DNA from: Pichia kudriavzevii
Taxonomy: Eukaryota; Ascomycota; Pichiomycetes; Pichiales; Pichiaceae
Direction of reading: 5' to 3'
Length of the DNA stretch: 64,000 nt
Assembly (NCBI RefSeq): GCF_003054445.1
Contig: NC_042507.1
Span: forward strand, 1,364,001-1,428,000
In this document: one piece after another, positions 9,172 through 18,063 of the stretch
Numbering within the stretch: the first letter of the stretch is position 1
Layout: every line of letters begins with the position of its first letter
Notes under the pieces: model-generated
Seen by the model: only the letters and a program-made list of their open reading frames with translations
Databases searched by the model: none
Told to the model about the DNA's origin: nothing
Program-made: the position numbers and the translations under genes

Positions 9172-11392
9172 ATGATTTCCGCAAGAACTATCAGAGCTGC
9201 TGCTAAGCAAGCCTTAGCTGTTAACGCTAAAGTCCTCCCAAGAGTTGTATGTATTGCAAATGGATTCTTTTGAAGAATTCAACTTTAAAAGGAGTTTAGA
9301 CCGAACCTAGTGTATATATATGAGAATTGGCTTAGCAACTTTCTACTGGTCTGTCTCAGCCAGAAGAATGTATCTCTGCCGGTAATTCTTGATATATGAA
9401 CAGTGCACTAATTGCATGAAAAGGAGTTCTAAGTCAGAGTTCTATTTAATGAAGATGCAAAGCGGTTATACTAACATTCTATTTGCTTCCTTTGCTTTCT
9501 ATTTTACAGGCAAGACCATTAGCTGCAAGAACTTATGCTTCTGCTAAGGCAGCACCAACCGAAGTTTCTTCTATCCTAGAATCTAAGATCAGAGGTGTCT
9601 CTGAAGAAGCAAACTTGGATGAAACTGGTAGAGTTTTATCTGTTGGGTACGTATTCTCTTTACTTAATATCACCTATGTTTAGCGTGATTTGATACTTCA
9701 ATGGCTCTATGTTATTCTCCTATATGTTGTTGGCTGCTTTCATTTAGAATGCTGTCCAATTAAATTGAGTTTTCTCACTGTTTTTTTTTTTTTTGCATTC
9801 GAGCGAATATTATTTTCCATGTTTGCCTAAACAACTGTTTGATCTGAGAGTGAAACTTTAAAATAGGAGATAACTATAGTTAATCTTGTTGATTGGATTG
9901 GTATCTTTTGACCCCTGTCCCAGTTGGAATCTTTTACTAACACATCATTTTACTACTTTATTATTACAGTGATGGTATTGCTAGAGTCTTTGGTTTAAAC
10001 AACTGTCAAGCAGATGAATTAGTTGAATTTGCTTCCGGTGTCAAGGGTATGGCATTGAACTTGGAACCAGGTCAAGTTGGTATTGTCTTATTCGGTTCTG
10101 ACAGAGATGTCAAGGAAGGTGAAATTGTCAAGAGAACTGGTAAGATTGTTGATGTTCCTGTTGGCCCAGCTATGTTGGGTAGAGTTGTTGATGCTTTAGG
10201 TAACCCAATCGACGGTAAGGGTCCAATTGAATCCGTTGCAACCTCCAGAGCTCAATTAAAGGCACCAGGTATTTTGCCAAGAACCTCTGTTTTTGAACCA
10301 ATGCAAACTGGTTTAAAGGCTGTTGATGCATTAGTCCCAATTGGTAGAGGTCAAAGAGAATTGATTATTGGTGACAGACAAACCGGTAAGACCGCTGTTG
10401 CTTTAGATACCATCTTAAACCAAAAGAGATGGAACGATGGTGCAGATGAATCCAAGAAGTTATACTGTGTCTATGTCGCTGTTGGTCAAAAGAGATCTAC
10501 TGTTGCTCAATTAGTTCAAACTTTAGAACAACATGATGCTATGAAGTATTCCATCATTGTTGCAGCAACTGCATCTGAAGCAGCCCCATTACAATACTTG
10601 GCTCCTTTCACTGCTTGTGCAATTTCTGAATGGTTCAGAGACAATGGTAAGCACGCTTTGATTATTTACGACGATTTATCCAAGCAAGCTGTTGCGTACA
10701 GACAATTGTCCTTATTATTAAGAAGACCACCAGGAAGAGAAGCATACCCAGGTGATGTTTTCTACTTGCATTCCAGATTATTAGAAAGAGCAGCAAAGAT
10801 GTCCAACGCTAACGGTGGTGGTTCTTTGACCGCTTTACCAGTTATTGAAACTCAAGGTGGTGATGTTTCTGCATATATTCCAACTAACGTTATTTCCATT
10901 ACTGATGGTCAAATTTTCTTGGAATCCGAATTATTCTACAAGGGTATTAGACCAGCTATTAACGTCGGTTTATCTGTTTCCAGAGTTGGTTCTGCTGCTC
11001 AAGTTAAGGCTATGAAGCAAGTTGCAGGTTCCTTGAAGCTTTTCTTGGCTCAATACAGAGAAGTTGCAGCTTTCGCTCAATTTGGTTCTGATTTAGATGC
11101 ATCCACTAAGCAAACCTTAGTTAGAGGTGAAAGATTAACCCAATTATTAAAGCAAAAGCAATACTCTCCATTGGCTGCAGAAGAACAAGTTCCAGTTATT
11201 TACGCTGGTGTCAATGGTTACTTAGACAAGCTTCCATTAGATAAGATTGGTCAATTTGAAACCGAATTCTTAGCTTACTTAAAGGCTAACGAAACCGAAA
11301 TCTTAAACGCTATTAAGACCGAAGGTCAATTATCTAAGGAATTATTAGCTAAGTTAAAGGCTGCTACTGAATCTTTCGTTGCAACTTTCTAA
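9172..11392 (+). CDS. ATP1: Mitochondrial F1 ATP synthase alpha subunit (spliced, three exons)
   Basis: Alpha subunit of mitochondrial F1Fo ATP synthase. Exons are 9172-9246, 9510-9646 and 9970-11392; joined they give 1635 bases, 544 residues, against 545 in S. cerevisiae. Exon 1 encodes the start of an Arg/Ala-rich presequence ([17 protein letters not shown]). Exon 2 holds the rest plus [12 protein letters not shown] and ends inside the Gly codon of LSVGDG. Exon 3 carries the core, with P-loop [27 protein letters not shown] and the alpha signature [17 protein letters not shown]. Codon use is strongly biased (TTA/TTG, AGA, GGT), as in a highly expressed gene. S. cerevisiae ATP1 has no introns, so both introns are noteworthy. 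The coding part downstream of Met10049 would look like a truncated protein if splicing were ignored. Confidence 0.97.
9247..9509 (+). other. ATP1: ATP1 intron 1
   Basis: 263-base spliceosomal intron between codons 25 and 26 (phase 0). It has donor GTATGT at 9247, branch site TACTAAC at 9469-9475 and acceptor TTACAG ending at 9509. The branch-to-acceptor distance of about 35 bases is normal for yeast. Confidence 0.93.
9647..9969 (+). other. ATP1: ATP1 intron 2
   Basis: 323-base intron splitting a Gly codon (phase 2; GG before, T after), restoring [10 protein letters not shown]. Donor is GTACGT at 9647, branch site TACTAAC at 9935-9941, acceptor TTACAG ending at 9969. A T13-14 run near 9781 lies inside it. 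Confidence 0.93.
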
Positions 11393-11750
11393 ATTAATAA
11401 TGAAACGTTTATGTTAAGCTAGTACACTCTTGTTTTTTTTTTACCATATGAAAAAAAAATTATTTATTCCTCCATATTTATATTTATATTTATTTTATGA
11501 TCCAAATAGAGATTAGAGGTTTATATCATCTTTTATAGTTTGTATCCATCTAATACTTTATTTATTTTAAAACCGACTTTGCATCTACTTTGAAGTTGTG
11601 CTTGTGAGTGTGAAATGAAAAAAAAAAAATAAACTCGCCTTTGAAATAAGAGTATCTATTATCAGGAGACGGTGACTTAAAATACCAATATTTTCGTCTT
11701 TTACCCTTCAAGATATCATAGTCAGATTATTTGAGGGAAACGGTACTGGT
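11393..11750. other. ATP1 3' region and CCL1 promoter
   Basis: 358 bases, very AT-rich, with T and A runs (near 11432, 11450 and 11618) and TTTATATTTATATTTAT repeats that resemble yeast 3'-end efficiency/positioning elements for ATP1. No gene is visible; the right half presumably holds the CCL1 promoter. Confidence 0.4.
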
Positions 11751-12977
11751 ATGTCAGAGGAAAAGCAGTTAACCTTACCAATGCATGGGGTTGCAGATTC
11801 TCCCCCAGAACGCATAACAAATGATGAGCTTTATAGGAGATCAACACAATTTCGATTTTGGTCATTCACAAAAGCTCAATTACAAGATTTGCGTACACAG
11901 GTCAACCTCCAGGGGCAGACCAAGTTCAAGAAAAAAATTTCCGAGTTACCAGAGCAGGATGAATTGATCAAGCAATATGTAACTGAAAAGTTCACACCCA
12001 TATCGGTCAAGGAAGAACGTAATATTGTTGTCTATTATGCCCGAAAATGCTCAGATTTATCTAACTTCTTCAAGTTTTCGACACAGGTTAGATTCACGGC
12101 AATTTCATACTTGTTTAAGTTTTATCTCGTGCATAGCATTATGGATTATTATCCCCAACAGATCATGTACACATGCTTGTTTTTAAGTGCAAAAAGTGAA
12201 AATAACTTTATTGGAATTGGTAATTTCTCAAAAGCTATACCGAAGACAACTCCTGAAAGTATATTGAAATATGAATATTTAATTCTAGATACACTTAGGT
12301 TCAGCTTAACATGCCATCATCCAACAAAGCCTTTGCATGGTTTTTTTCTCGATATTCAGAATGTATTAACAAAGTTAGATTTTTCCAGATTAGGTAAAGA
12401 TTATGATTCTGCCAAAAGTATAATCAACCAAGGTATTTTTACAGACGCCCAATTTCATTATACACCCCCACAAATAGCATTAGCTGCTTTATATATCGTT
12501 GATGATGTTGTATGTACAAGATACTTGATGAGAAAGTTTGGTGTGAAGCGGAAACAAATGGAAGCCTTGCTGAATGGTAATGAGACCGAAGTATCTACAG
12601 AAACTCCAGAAGCACAACCAAACTTAGAAAATGGAGAGGGGATCAAGGATACCGGAAACGATGAGGAAAAGGAGGAGAAAGAGAAAGAGGAACTAACACC
12701 AATTCAGCACTTTGAGAGGATCATAAACATAGTGAAGGAATGTGCCAAAGTATTGAAAGAGAAAATCGATCCAACGATTCAAGAAGCTAAAGTCATCTCT
12801 ATTCGGACTCATTTTTGTATAGATCCTGTTAAGTATTTCAAGAAGATAACAAGAGATTCAACCCCAACGGGCAAACCAGAAGGTACACAATTACCTCCAA
12901 AAGATAATCCACTAAAAAGAGAAGCAGAGATACCAAACCTTGAAGAGTCCGACCCTAAAAGGATCAAGACTGAGTAG
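11751..12977 (+). CDS. CCL1: Cyclin H homologue, TFIIH kinase (TFIIK) cyclin Ccl1
   Basis: Cyclin partner of Kin28 in TFIIH, needed for phosphorylation of the RNA polymerase II CTD. The 408-residue protein starts with the family's N-terminal helix region (ELYRRSTQFRFWSFTKAQLQDLR), then a cyclin box (about 90-200; FFKFSTQVRFTAISYLFKFYL ... IMYTCLFLSAKSENN), a second cyclin fold (about 200-260; YTPPQIALAALYIVDDV) and an acidic/charged tail. Length is close to S. cerevisiae Ccl1 (393). ATG 11751 is the first in frame. It converges on RPC53 with only 61 bases between stops. Confidence 0.9.
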   Translation: MSEEKQLTLPMHGVADSPPERITNDELYRRSTQFRFWSFTKAQLQDLRTQVNLQGQTKFKKKISELPEQDELIKQYVTEKFTPISVKEERNIVVYYARKCSDLSNFFKFSTQVRFTAISYLFKFYLVHSIMDYYPQQIMYTCLFLSAKSENNFIGIGNFSKAIPKTTPESILKYEYLILDTLRFSLTCHHPTKPLHGFFLDIQNVLTKLDFSRLGKDYDSAKSIINQGIFTDAQFHYTPPQIALAALYIVDDVVCTRYLMRKFGVKRKQMEALLNGNETEVSTETPEAQPNLENGEGIKDTGNDEEKEEKEKEELTPIQHFERIINIVKECAKVLKEKIDPTIQEAKVISIRTHFCIDPVKYFKKITRDSTPTGKPEGTQLPPKDNPLKREAEIPNLEESDPKRIKTE

Positions 12978-13038
12978 TGATTCTATTATTAATGTGTAAA
13001 TTATATTATATTATACAACATATAAGTTTTCAGACAAA

Positions 13039-14160
13039 TCACATAATTTTTGGTATAGCTGTGATTTTTTCCTTAATACTACCAACGTGATAGCAGTTTC
13101 CATTTTCAGGATCAACCATAACAACCTCTTGAACAAAGTCAGAAGATCCTCCGCGACTGATTTCAAACTTCACTTTCCCAATTTTCATTGTCATTTTACC
13201 TGATTTATGAATCCTAATTTTACCAACCATACCATCGGTTCCATTTTCAAGTACAGGCAATGAACACGGTAATTGTAGGAAAAACATATTTTTCAAACCA
13301 CCCTCTTTTATATTCAAAGTCTTTAAACTTTTGGCTAGAGCCGAATAGTCTTCATTCATTCCCTTAATTTCCTGCTTTTCTTGGAAGTCATTCATATGTA
13401 AACCATCATCAGCATTGTCCAGAGTGGAAAGGGTATTTGCACCGGGAGTTGCTGACCTGGACCTTACATCGCCTCCACTTAAAGCTGTGGTTTCTCTGGT
13501 TCCTGGTTCTGAAGGTATTACAGACGCAGCATTATGAAATTCAGTTTTTATTGTCTTATCAGTTTTAGCTTCTTCGCCATATTCCCTATGCTCGTTTCTT
13601 TCAGCACGAATAGGAAACAAATCGGTATCAAGTTGATCCAAATCAATATCCCCATCTCCATCTCTGCTATCCAATATACTTTTTTTACTCATATCGATAG
13701 CATTATCATCAATATCGGAATCTTCATCTTCGTCATCGTAGTGCATGGATAATTTCTTTTCATCATCTTCATCTTCCTTTTTAACTTTGAATTTTTTATT
13801 TGCCTTGGCCTTGAGTCTCTCTAGTAAGGGATTGGAAGCCCCACTAGTTCTGGTGCTTGAGACACCGCCACTAACTCCCCCCAATGAGATTGTACCTTCA
13901 GATAACGGCCCAGACATCACCAATTGTCCATTTACTTTCCTTGATTTAGGTCCAGCTCCCGGCTTTTTATTTGCTAGCATTCTGTTCTTTTTCTCAGCTA
14001 TCCTATTAACCCCCGGAGTGTTTATCTTACCTGCATTCTCTCTTTCCTCTTTTGATTTTCTTGAAACAATCTTCGGCTTGAACTTCAGGGATGGTTTCAC
14101 CCCTGATGGTGCTGCTCTCGAGGTTGCAGCAGGATTGATACTGTCCAATCTTTTTGACAT
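13039..14160 (-). CDS. RPC53: RNA polymerase III subunit C53 (Rpc4 family)
   Basis: Subunit of Pol III that, with C37, acts in initiation, termination and re-initiation. The 373-residue protein has the expected layout: a basic, low-complexity N-terminal half (KPKIVSRKSKEERENAGK, acidic DDEDEDSDIDDN) and a conserved C-terminal RPC4 domain (about 285-373) with NMFFLQLPCSLP, KIRIHKSGKMTMKIGKVKFEI and the closing VDPENGNCYHVGSIKEKITAIP. ATG at 14160. It lies head to head with SAS10, the same divergent arrangement as YDL150W/YDL153C in S. cerevisiae. Nuclear. Confidence 0.92.
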   Translation of the reverse strand: MSKRLDSINPAATSRAAPSGVKPSLKFKPKIVSRKSKEERENAGKINTPGVNRIAEKKNRMLANKKPGAGPKSRKVNGQLVMSGPLSEGTISLGGVSGGVSSTRTSGASNPLLERLKAKANKKFKVKKEDEDDEKKLSMHYDDEDEDSDIDDNAIDMSKKSILDSRDGDGDIDLDQLDTDLFPIRAERNEHREYGEEAKTDKTIKTEFHNAASVIPSEPGTRETTALSGGDVRSRSATPGANTLSTLDNADDGLHMNDFQEKQEIKGMNEDYSALAKSLKTLNIKEGGLKNMFFLQLPCSLPVLENGTDGMVGKIRIHKSGKMTMKIGKVKFEISRGGSSDFVQEVVMVDPENGNCYHVGSIKEKITAIPKIM

Positions 14161-14346
14161 TGAATCTTTTTTATATTGTTAGCTTCTTGACACAAATGTA
14201 TCAGTTGTTTTATTGAACTAATAAAGTGGACTTCCTCTCTGAATAATTAGATTTCCATGTGCCATGTAGAAACCAAATTTCATCTCTTCAGGCACAAAGA
14301 AAAAAAAATCTCAGTTTAAACAAAAAAAAAAAAAATTTCAAAATGG

Positions 14347-14355
14347 AAAAATTTT
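14347..14355. promoter_or_regulatory. RRPE-like element AAAAATTTT
   Basis: GGAAAAATTTTGAGG, about 90 bases before the SAS10 ATG in the promoter shared with RPC53. It matches the rRNA-processing element core (AAAAATTT) found in yeast ribosome-biogenesis promoters. Motif-level evidence in AT-rich DNA, so modest weight. Confidence 0.4.
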
Positions 14356-14443
14356 GAGGTTTTCCTTTTCCCTCTAGAGTTAAGGTAACACAATTGTTCT
14401 GTTTGTACCTACAATAGACAACACTGATAATAGGCAAGATAGC

Positions 14444-15751
14444 ATGGTTAAGGTCAGTAGTAGACGTGGCAAGACACAAAATGAGGAGACTGGAATTGAG
14501 GAGTTTGGAATGGATGAGGTGGATGAATTTGCACATAAAAGAGATCAAGAACTAATGGAAAAGGCTGGATTAAATAAACGGCACGATGATGAAGGGGACT
14601 CGGACGACGAAGAGGCTGTTGAAGGAGTGATGGATATTGACTCTGATGCTGAAATTGAAAAATACAAAAGAAAGTTCCAAGGGCCAATCGATGAATCCGA
14701 TGAAGAATATTTCAAAGACGGAGACAACAATGAAGAGGAAGATTCAGATTTAGAGAAAAATCATTGGGGCGGAGATTACTATGGTGCTGATGAGGCAGAA
14801 GATGAAGAAGATGAAAGGCTAATGGAGGAAGAAGCGCTCCGATTACAGAAACAACACATGGCAGATCTTAATATGGAAGATTTTATGCTTGATGAAGTTG
14901 AAGATTGGAGGTCAGAGAAGAAAGTGGAAGAAGAGCAAGATGAGAAGGAGGATAAATTGGAAGAAATATTAATAAGTGGTGATAAGAAAAGTCGACTAGA
15001 GATCATCAAGAAGAAATATCCAGAGTATCTACCCTTGGTCACGGAATTGAGACAGCTAAACCCGGTTTATGAGCAGCTTAAACTCGAAATTGAAGGAAGC
15101 AATATCAAGATGATTCAGTTTAAGGCATTGAGCGTCTATTTAGGTTCCATTGTATCATATATGACTATCTTTGCTAATAAGTTATCAAAGGATGAGCCTT
15201 TTGAAATGAAAGATGAAGACGTTATGGTTTCCATACTGTCTGGTAGAGAACTATGGAGACAAGCAAGTGGATTACTAGAAGAGAGAGCTGGGAAAAGCGA
15301 TGAGGAGGAGGAGGAGGAGGAAGGAAAAGCTTTTGATAATGGTGGATTGTCCAACCACGAAGAGGAAGAAGAGGAAGAAGAAGAAGAAGAAGATGAAGAT
15401 GATGAAGATGATGATGATGAAGACGAAGAAGATGATGAGCATGAGGACCCTAAGACAGAATCGGAAGACAAATATAACGAGGCACCTAGCTTTGAGAGTC
15501 TTCGGAAGATCAAGAAACTTTCAAGTAAGAATCTCGAAGACATGGATGAGATCGATGCAGAAGATAAAAAGGGACGCAGGCAGAATCTACGTTTCTACAC
15601 CTCCAAACTTGACAAACGTGATATTGGAAAAGTACACGTCGATGGTGATATGGACGCAGCTTACGAAAATGACGGAAAACAAGTCAGACGTGATTTCAAA
15701 ACTAAAGACAAACGAGGTGGCCGCAAAGGTGGCCGCAAAGGAAGAAAATAG
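14444..15751 (+). CDS. SAS10: Sas10/Utp3, SSU processome protein, C-terminally short
   Basis: Component of the small-subunit processome for 18S rRNA maturation. The 435-residue protein has the acidic N-terminal half (EFAHKRDQELMEKAG; HWGGDYYGADEAEDEED), the Sas10/Utp3/C1D domain (about 190-275; PEYLPLVTELRQLNPVYEQL ... FKALSVYLGSIVSYMTIFANKL), a long Glu/Asp run (about 285-330) and the motif RQNLRFYTSKLDKRD (about 382-396). S. cerevisiae Sas10 is 610 residues and ends in a conserved Sas10 C-terminal domain. Here the protein stops after a short basic tail (GGRKGGRKGRK) and no continuation is visible in any frame before RRS1. The family call is secure; the missing end is unexplained. Confidence 0.85.
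   Translation: MVKVSSRRGKTQNEETGIEEFGMDEVDEFAHKRDQELMEKAGLNKRHDDEGDSDDEEAVEGVMDIDSDAEIEKYKRKFQGPIDESDEEYFKDGDNNEEEDSDLEKNHWGGDYYGADEAEDEEDERLMEEEALRLQKQHMADLNMEDFMLDEVEDWRSEKKVEEEQDEKEDKLEEILISGDKKSRLEIIKKKYPEYLPLVTELRQLNPVYEQLKLEIEGSNIKMIQFKALSVYLGSIVSYMTIFANKLSKDEPFEMKDEDVMVSILSGRELWRQASGLLEERAGKSDEEEEEEEGKAFDNGGLSNHEEEEEEEEEEEDEDDEDDDDEDEEDDEHEDPKTESEDKYNEAPSFESLRKIKKLSSKNLEDMDEIDAEDKKGRRQNLRFYTSKLDKRDIGKVHVDGDMDAAYENDGKQVRRDFKTKDKRGGRKGGRKGRK
15300..15440 (+). repeat. GAG/GAA/GAT trinucleotide tract in SAS10
   Basis: Imperfect purine-rich triplet repeats (GAG, GAA, GAT) inside SAS10 encode a Glu/Asp run of some 40 residues broken by one short insert. The opposite strand reads as poly-Ser frames that are artefacts of this tract. 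Confidence 0.8.
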
Positions 15752-15914
15752 ATTCTGGTTTAAGAAACGAGAGATCGGTTGGCTAACGAGATGTATAGAT
15801 TACTAAGTACCTTGATAAATAACTTAACCAACAAGTGGATAGTACAAATAGTATCAGTTGATACAATCCATTTGTAAGTTCCAGTTTGAACGGTCTTTCC
15901 GTTTTGGGAACCGC

Positions 15915-15924
15915 AAATTTTTCA
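15915..15924. promoter_or_regulatory. RRPE-like element, reverse orientation (AAATTTTTCA)
   Basis: The reverse complement TGAAAAATTT is an exact match to the yeast RRPE core. It lies about 145 bases before the RRS1 ATG, which fits a ribosome-biogenesis gene. Motif match only. Confidence 0.45.
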
Positions 15925-16067
15925 TACTTTTTTTTTCAAGCTCTCCTTCTAGAAAAGCTATTTTTTTTTCATTCATCAATACTTCAACTGGATACTGTCA
16001 CTTTACAGTAACTACATCGTTTTTGGGTCCAAAGGAAAAACTCCATAATTGTATTGTTTAGACGAAG

Positions 16068-16643
16068 ATGTCACAAGAACCAGAAAGAAAACCGGCTACT
16101 GTTGATAAAGAAATTCCAGTGAATTTTGATCTTGGTCTTCTTGCCGTTTATGATCCACAACCACTCGATCATATCCAACTCTCAGACTCTAACAAAAGAG
16201 AGACCTACCTCAGAGACACAACCAGAGACAATGTCCAACTTTTGGTGAACCAGGTTTTGTCTCTTCCACTACAAAAGAAGGAGACTCTTACTTTGGTCAC
16301 CTTGCCAGAACCGATCTTCAAGCTTCCTAGAGAAAAGTCTATTCCTAAGCCTAAGGAGCCAACCAGATGGGAGAAGTTTGCCGCTAAAAAGGGAATCCAG
16401 AAGAAGGGTAAGGACGGAAAGCTTGTATTTGACGAGGAAACCCAGCAATGGGTCAACAAATGGGGTTACAAGGGTCTCAATAAGAAAATCGATGAACAAT
16501 GGGCCGTCGAAGTGCCTTCGGCTAACAGTAATGAAGACTCTGATTCTTTGCTAGATCCAAGAAAGCTCCGTAGAGACGAAAGAAAAGCACTTGTCAGGAG
16601 AAACCAAGCACAACAAAAGAGAAATAGAGAAGGTGCCAAATAA
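16068..16643 (+). CDS. RRS1: Ribosome biogenesis protein Rrs1
   Basis: Nucleolar factor that with Rpf2 brings 5S RNP into the pre-60S ribosome. The 191-residue protein carries the family core: VNFDLGLLAVYDPQPLD (19-35), RDTTRDNVQLLVNQVLSLP (49-67), VTLPEPIFKLPREKSIPKPK (77-96), PTRWEKFAAKKGI (98-110) and WVNKWGYKGLNK (128-139), and a basic C-terminus. Length is close to S. cerevisiae Rrs1 (203). It begins the conserved series RRS1, UAF30, YOR296W-like, which are consecutive on S. cerevisiae chromosome XV. Confidence 0.95.
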   Translation: MSQEPERKPATVDKEIPVNFDLGLLAVYDPQPLDHIQLSDSNKRETYLRDTTRDNVQLLVNQVLSLPLQKKETLTLVTLPEPIFKLPREKSIPKPKEPTRWEKFAAKKGIQKKGKDGKLVFDEETQQWVNKWGYKGLNKKIDEQWAVEVPSANSNEDSDSLLDPRKLRRDERKALVRRNQAQQKRNREGAK

Positions 16644-16958
16644 TATATATTCTAAGCTGTACATTCTATAACCACGCATTTATGTAATACTTTTCTACTG
16701 TTAAAACGTCGATATAAAGGAATCATGATACTTCTCATTTTCATGCAATCAAGACGCTTTTCTTATTCCAGGCTTATCATATAAAGCCAGCATGGGAATT
16801 TTAAACTTGAAATTCAGTTGCATCTGTCTTTGAACCGAAGTTTTTTTTATTTTTTTTGCCTTTATAAGCACGATGGTTTTTAGCATCACCAACTCACTTT
16901 GACAATATAACTTTAAACTACAGCCAAGTAACTTCACATTATTATTCTTACCTGTTTG
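16644..16958. other. RRS1 3' region and UAF30 promoter
   Basis: 315 bases with T runs (near 16842-16858) and no gene or clear factor site that I can support. Confidence 0.35.
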
Positions 16959-17975
16959 ATGAATCGTTACATCCCATTGATAGACAAGCTCTTGGATTTC
17001 ACCGAAAACGAAGAAGTCACTCCGCATGTGGTGGTCAAAAAGCTAGGTAGTTTTCTTAATATAGCATTTGACGATGAAACAAGACATGATCTCAAAACCC
17101 TTGTACGGGAACGTATGCAAGTGCTTCAAGAAGAAAAAAATCAAGCAGTGGAAAATGAGAATATGATAAAGAAAAGATACAATGACTTTCTAAAGCAAAG
17201 TATACTTCGTGAGATCAGAAGAAAGGCATTGATGGAGCTTCTATTCACACGTACTACTATGAAACGAGAATATGAATACAAACATATCCAAGCGCATGAC
17301 AACGATGGGTCGGAAAGAAAACAGTCCAATTTGATAGCAAGACTCTTGAGAAACAATAAGACGTTGCTTTACAAGTTGGATCCTCTGCTTAATATGTATA
17401 ACTTCCGACCTAGTCAAGAGACGTTAACTGAGTACAGTAGGTTGAGAAAAAAAAGAAGAGACTCACGTAGGAGATACAAATCCTTTGAAGAGTCATGGAG
17501 GAACTTACATAACAATCCTTTTATCAACTTTCTCTATCTATGGGACGAGGAACTGCAAAACTTCCTTGGTACTAAGCTGCCACTTACATTCGGTGAAGTT
17601 TACTTCTCGGTGTTTAAGTACATTGGCGAAAAGGGGCTCTATCAATCTTACTTTGTTCCTGATGATAGAACAAAATTCATATTACGATCACCAGATGATA
17701 AACCGGATCGACAGGCGTTGTTTGCAATCATCTCCACCTTCCGTCGTGATTTTGTAGGCGAAATTAAACGAGACGGAGCAAGGGTTCTTAACGACAAAGA
17801 GGGGGGCACCATCATCCCCATCTCTAAGTACAACATTTCAAAGGACATGCTTGAGAATCAGATGGAATATATGCTATCCCAGTTAGACATGGAAACAGAG
17901 TATCCAAAGTTCTTTGGACAACACAAAGTAAGGAAGAAGAAGCCACTTGCACGCCCGAAGGAGGGAATCAAATGA
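16959..17975 (+). CDS. UAF30: Uaf30-like DEK_C/SWIB-domain protein (Pol I upstream activating factor)
   Basis: Likely subunit of UAF, which binds the rDNA promoter and commits it to RNA polymerase I. The 338-residue protein has an N-terminal DEK_C-like helical domain (about 1-53; YIPLIDKLLDFTENEEVTPH ... LKTLVRERM), a basic linker (about 54-185) and a SWIB-like fold (about 190-265; LWDEELQNFLGTKLPLTFGE ... VFKYIGEKGLYQ ... TKFILRSPDDK). Sequence alone is weak, but position decides: it sits between RRS1 and a YOR296W-like gene exactly as UAF30 (YOR295W) does in S. cerevisiae. It is about 110 residues longer than S. cerevisiae Uaf30 (228). ATG 16959 follows a TTG-only extension. Alternative: a TRI1-like SWIB protein. 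Confidence 0.7.
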   Translation: MNRYIPLIDKLLDFTENEEVTPHVVVKKLGSFLNIAFDDETRHDLKTLVRERMQVLQEEKNQAVENENMIKKRYNDFLKQSILREIRRKALMELLFTRTTMKREYEYKHIQAHDNDGSERKQSNLIARLLRNNKTLLYKLDPLLNMYNFRPSQETLTEYSRLRKKRRDSRRRYKSFEESWRNLHNNPFINFLYLWDEELQNFLGTKLPLTFGEVYFSVFKYIGEKGLYQSYFVPDDRTKFILRSPDDKPDRQALFAIISTFRRDFVGEIKRDGARVLNDKEGGTIIPISKYNISKDMLENQMEYMLSQLDMETEYPKFFGQHKVRKKKPLARPKEGIK

Positions 17976-18063
17976 AAAAACCGAAAATCATGACGTTCAA
18001 AACATTCATTTTTTTTCACGACATTATGTATAGCTTTATACTATTCTGTATAAACGGATAACA

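Noticed and set aside
15136-15543. Poly-Ser open frame opposite SAS10
   Set aside because: It is the reverse reading of the GAA/GAT tract that codes for the acidic run of SAS10.
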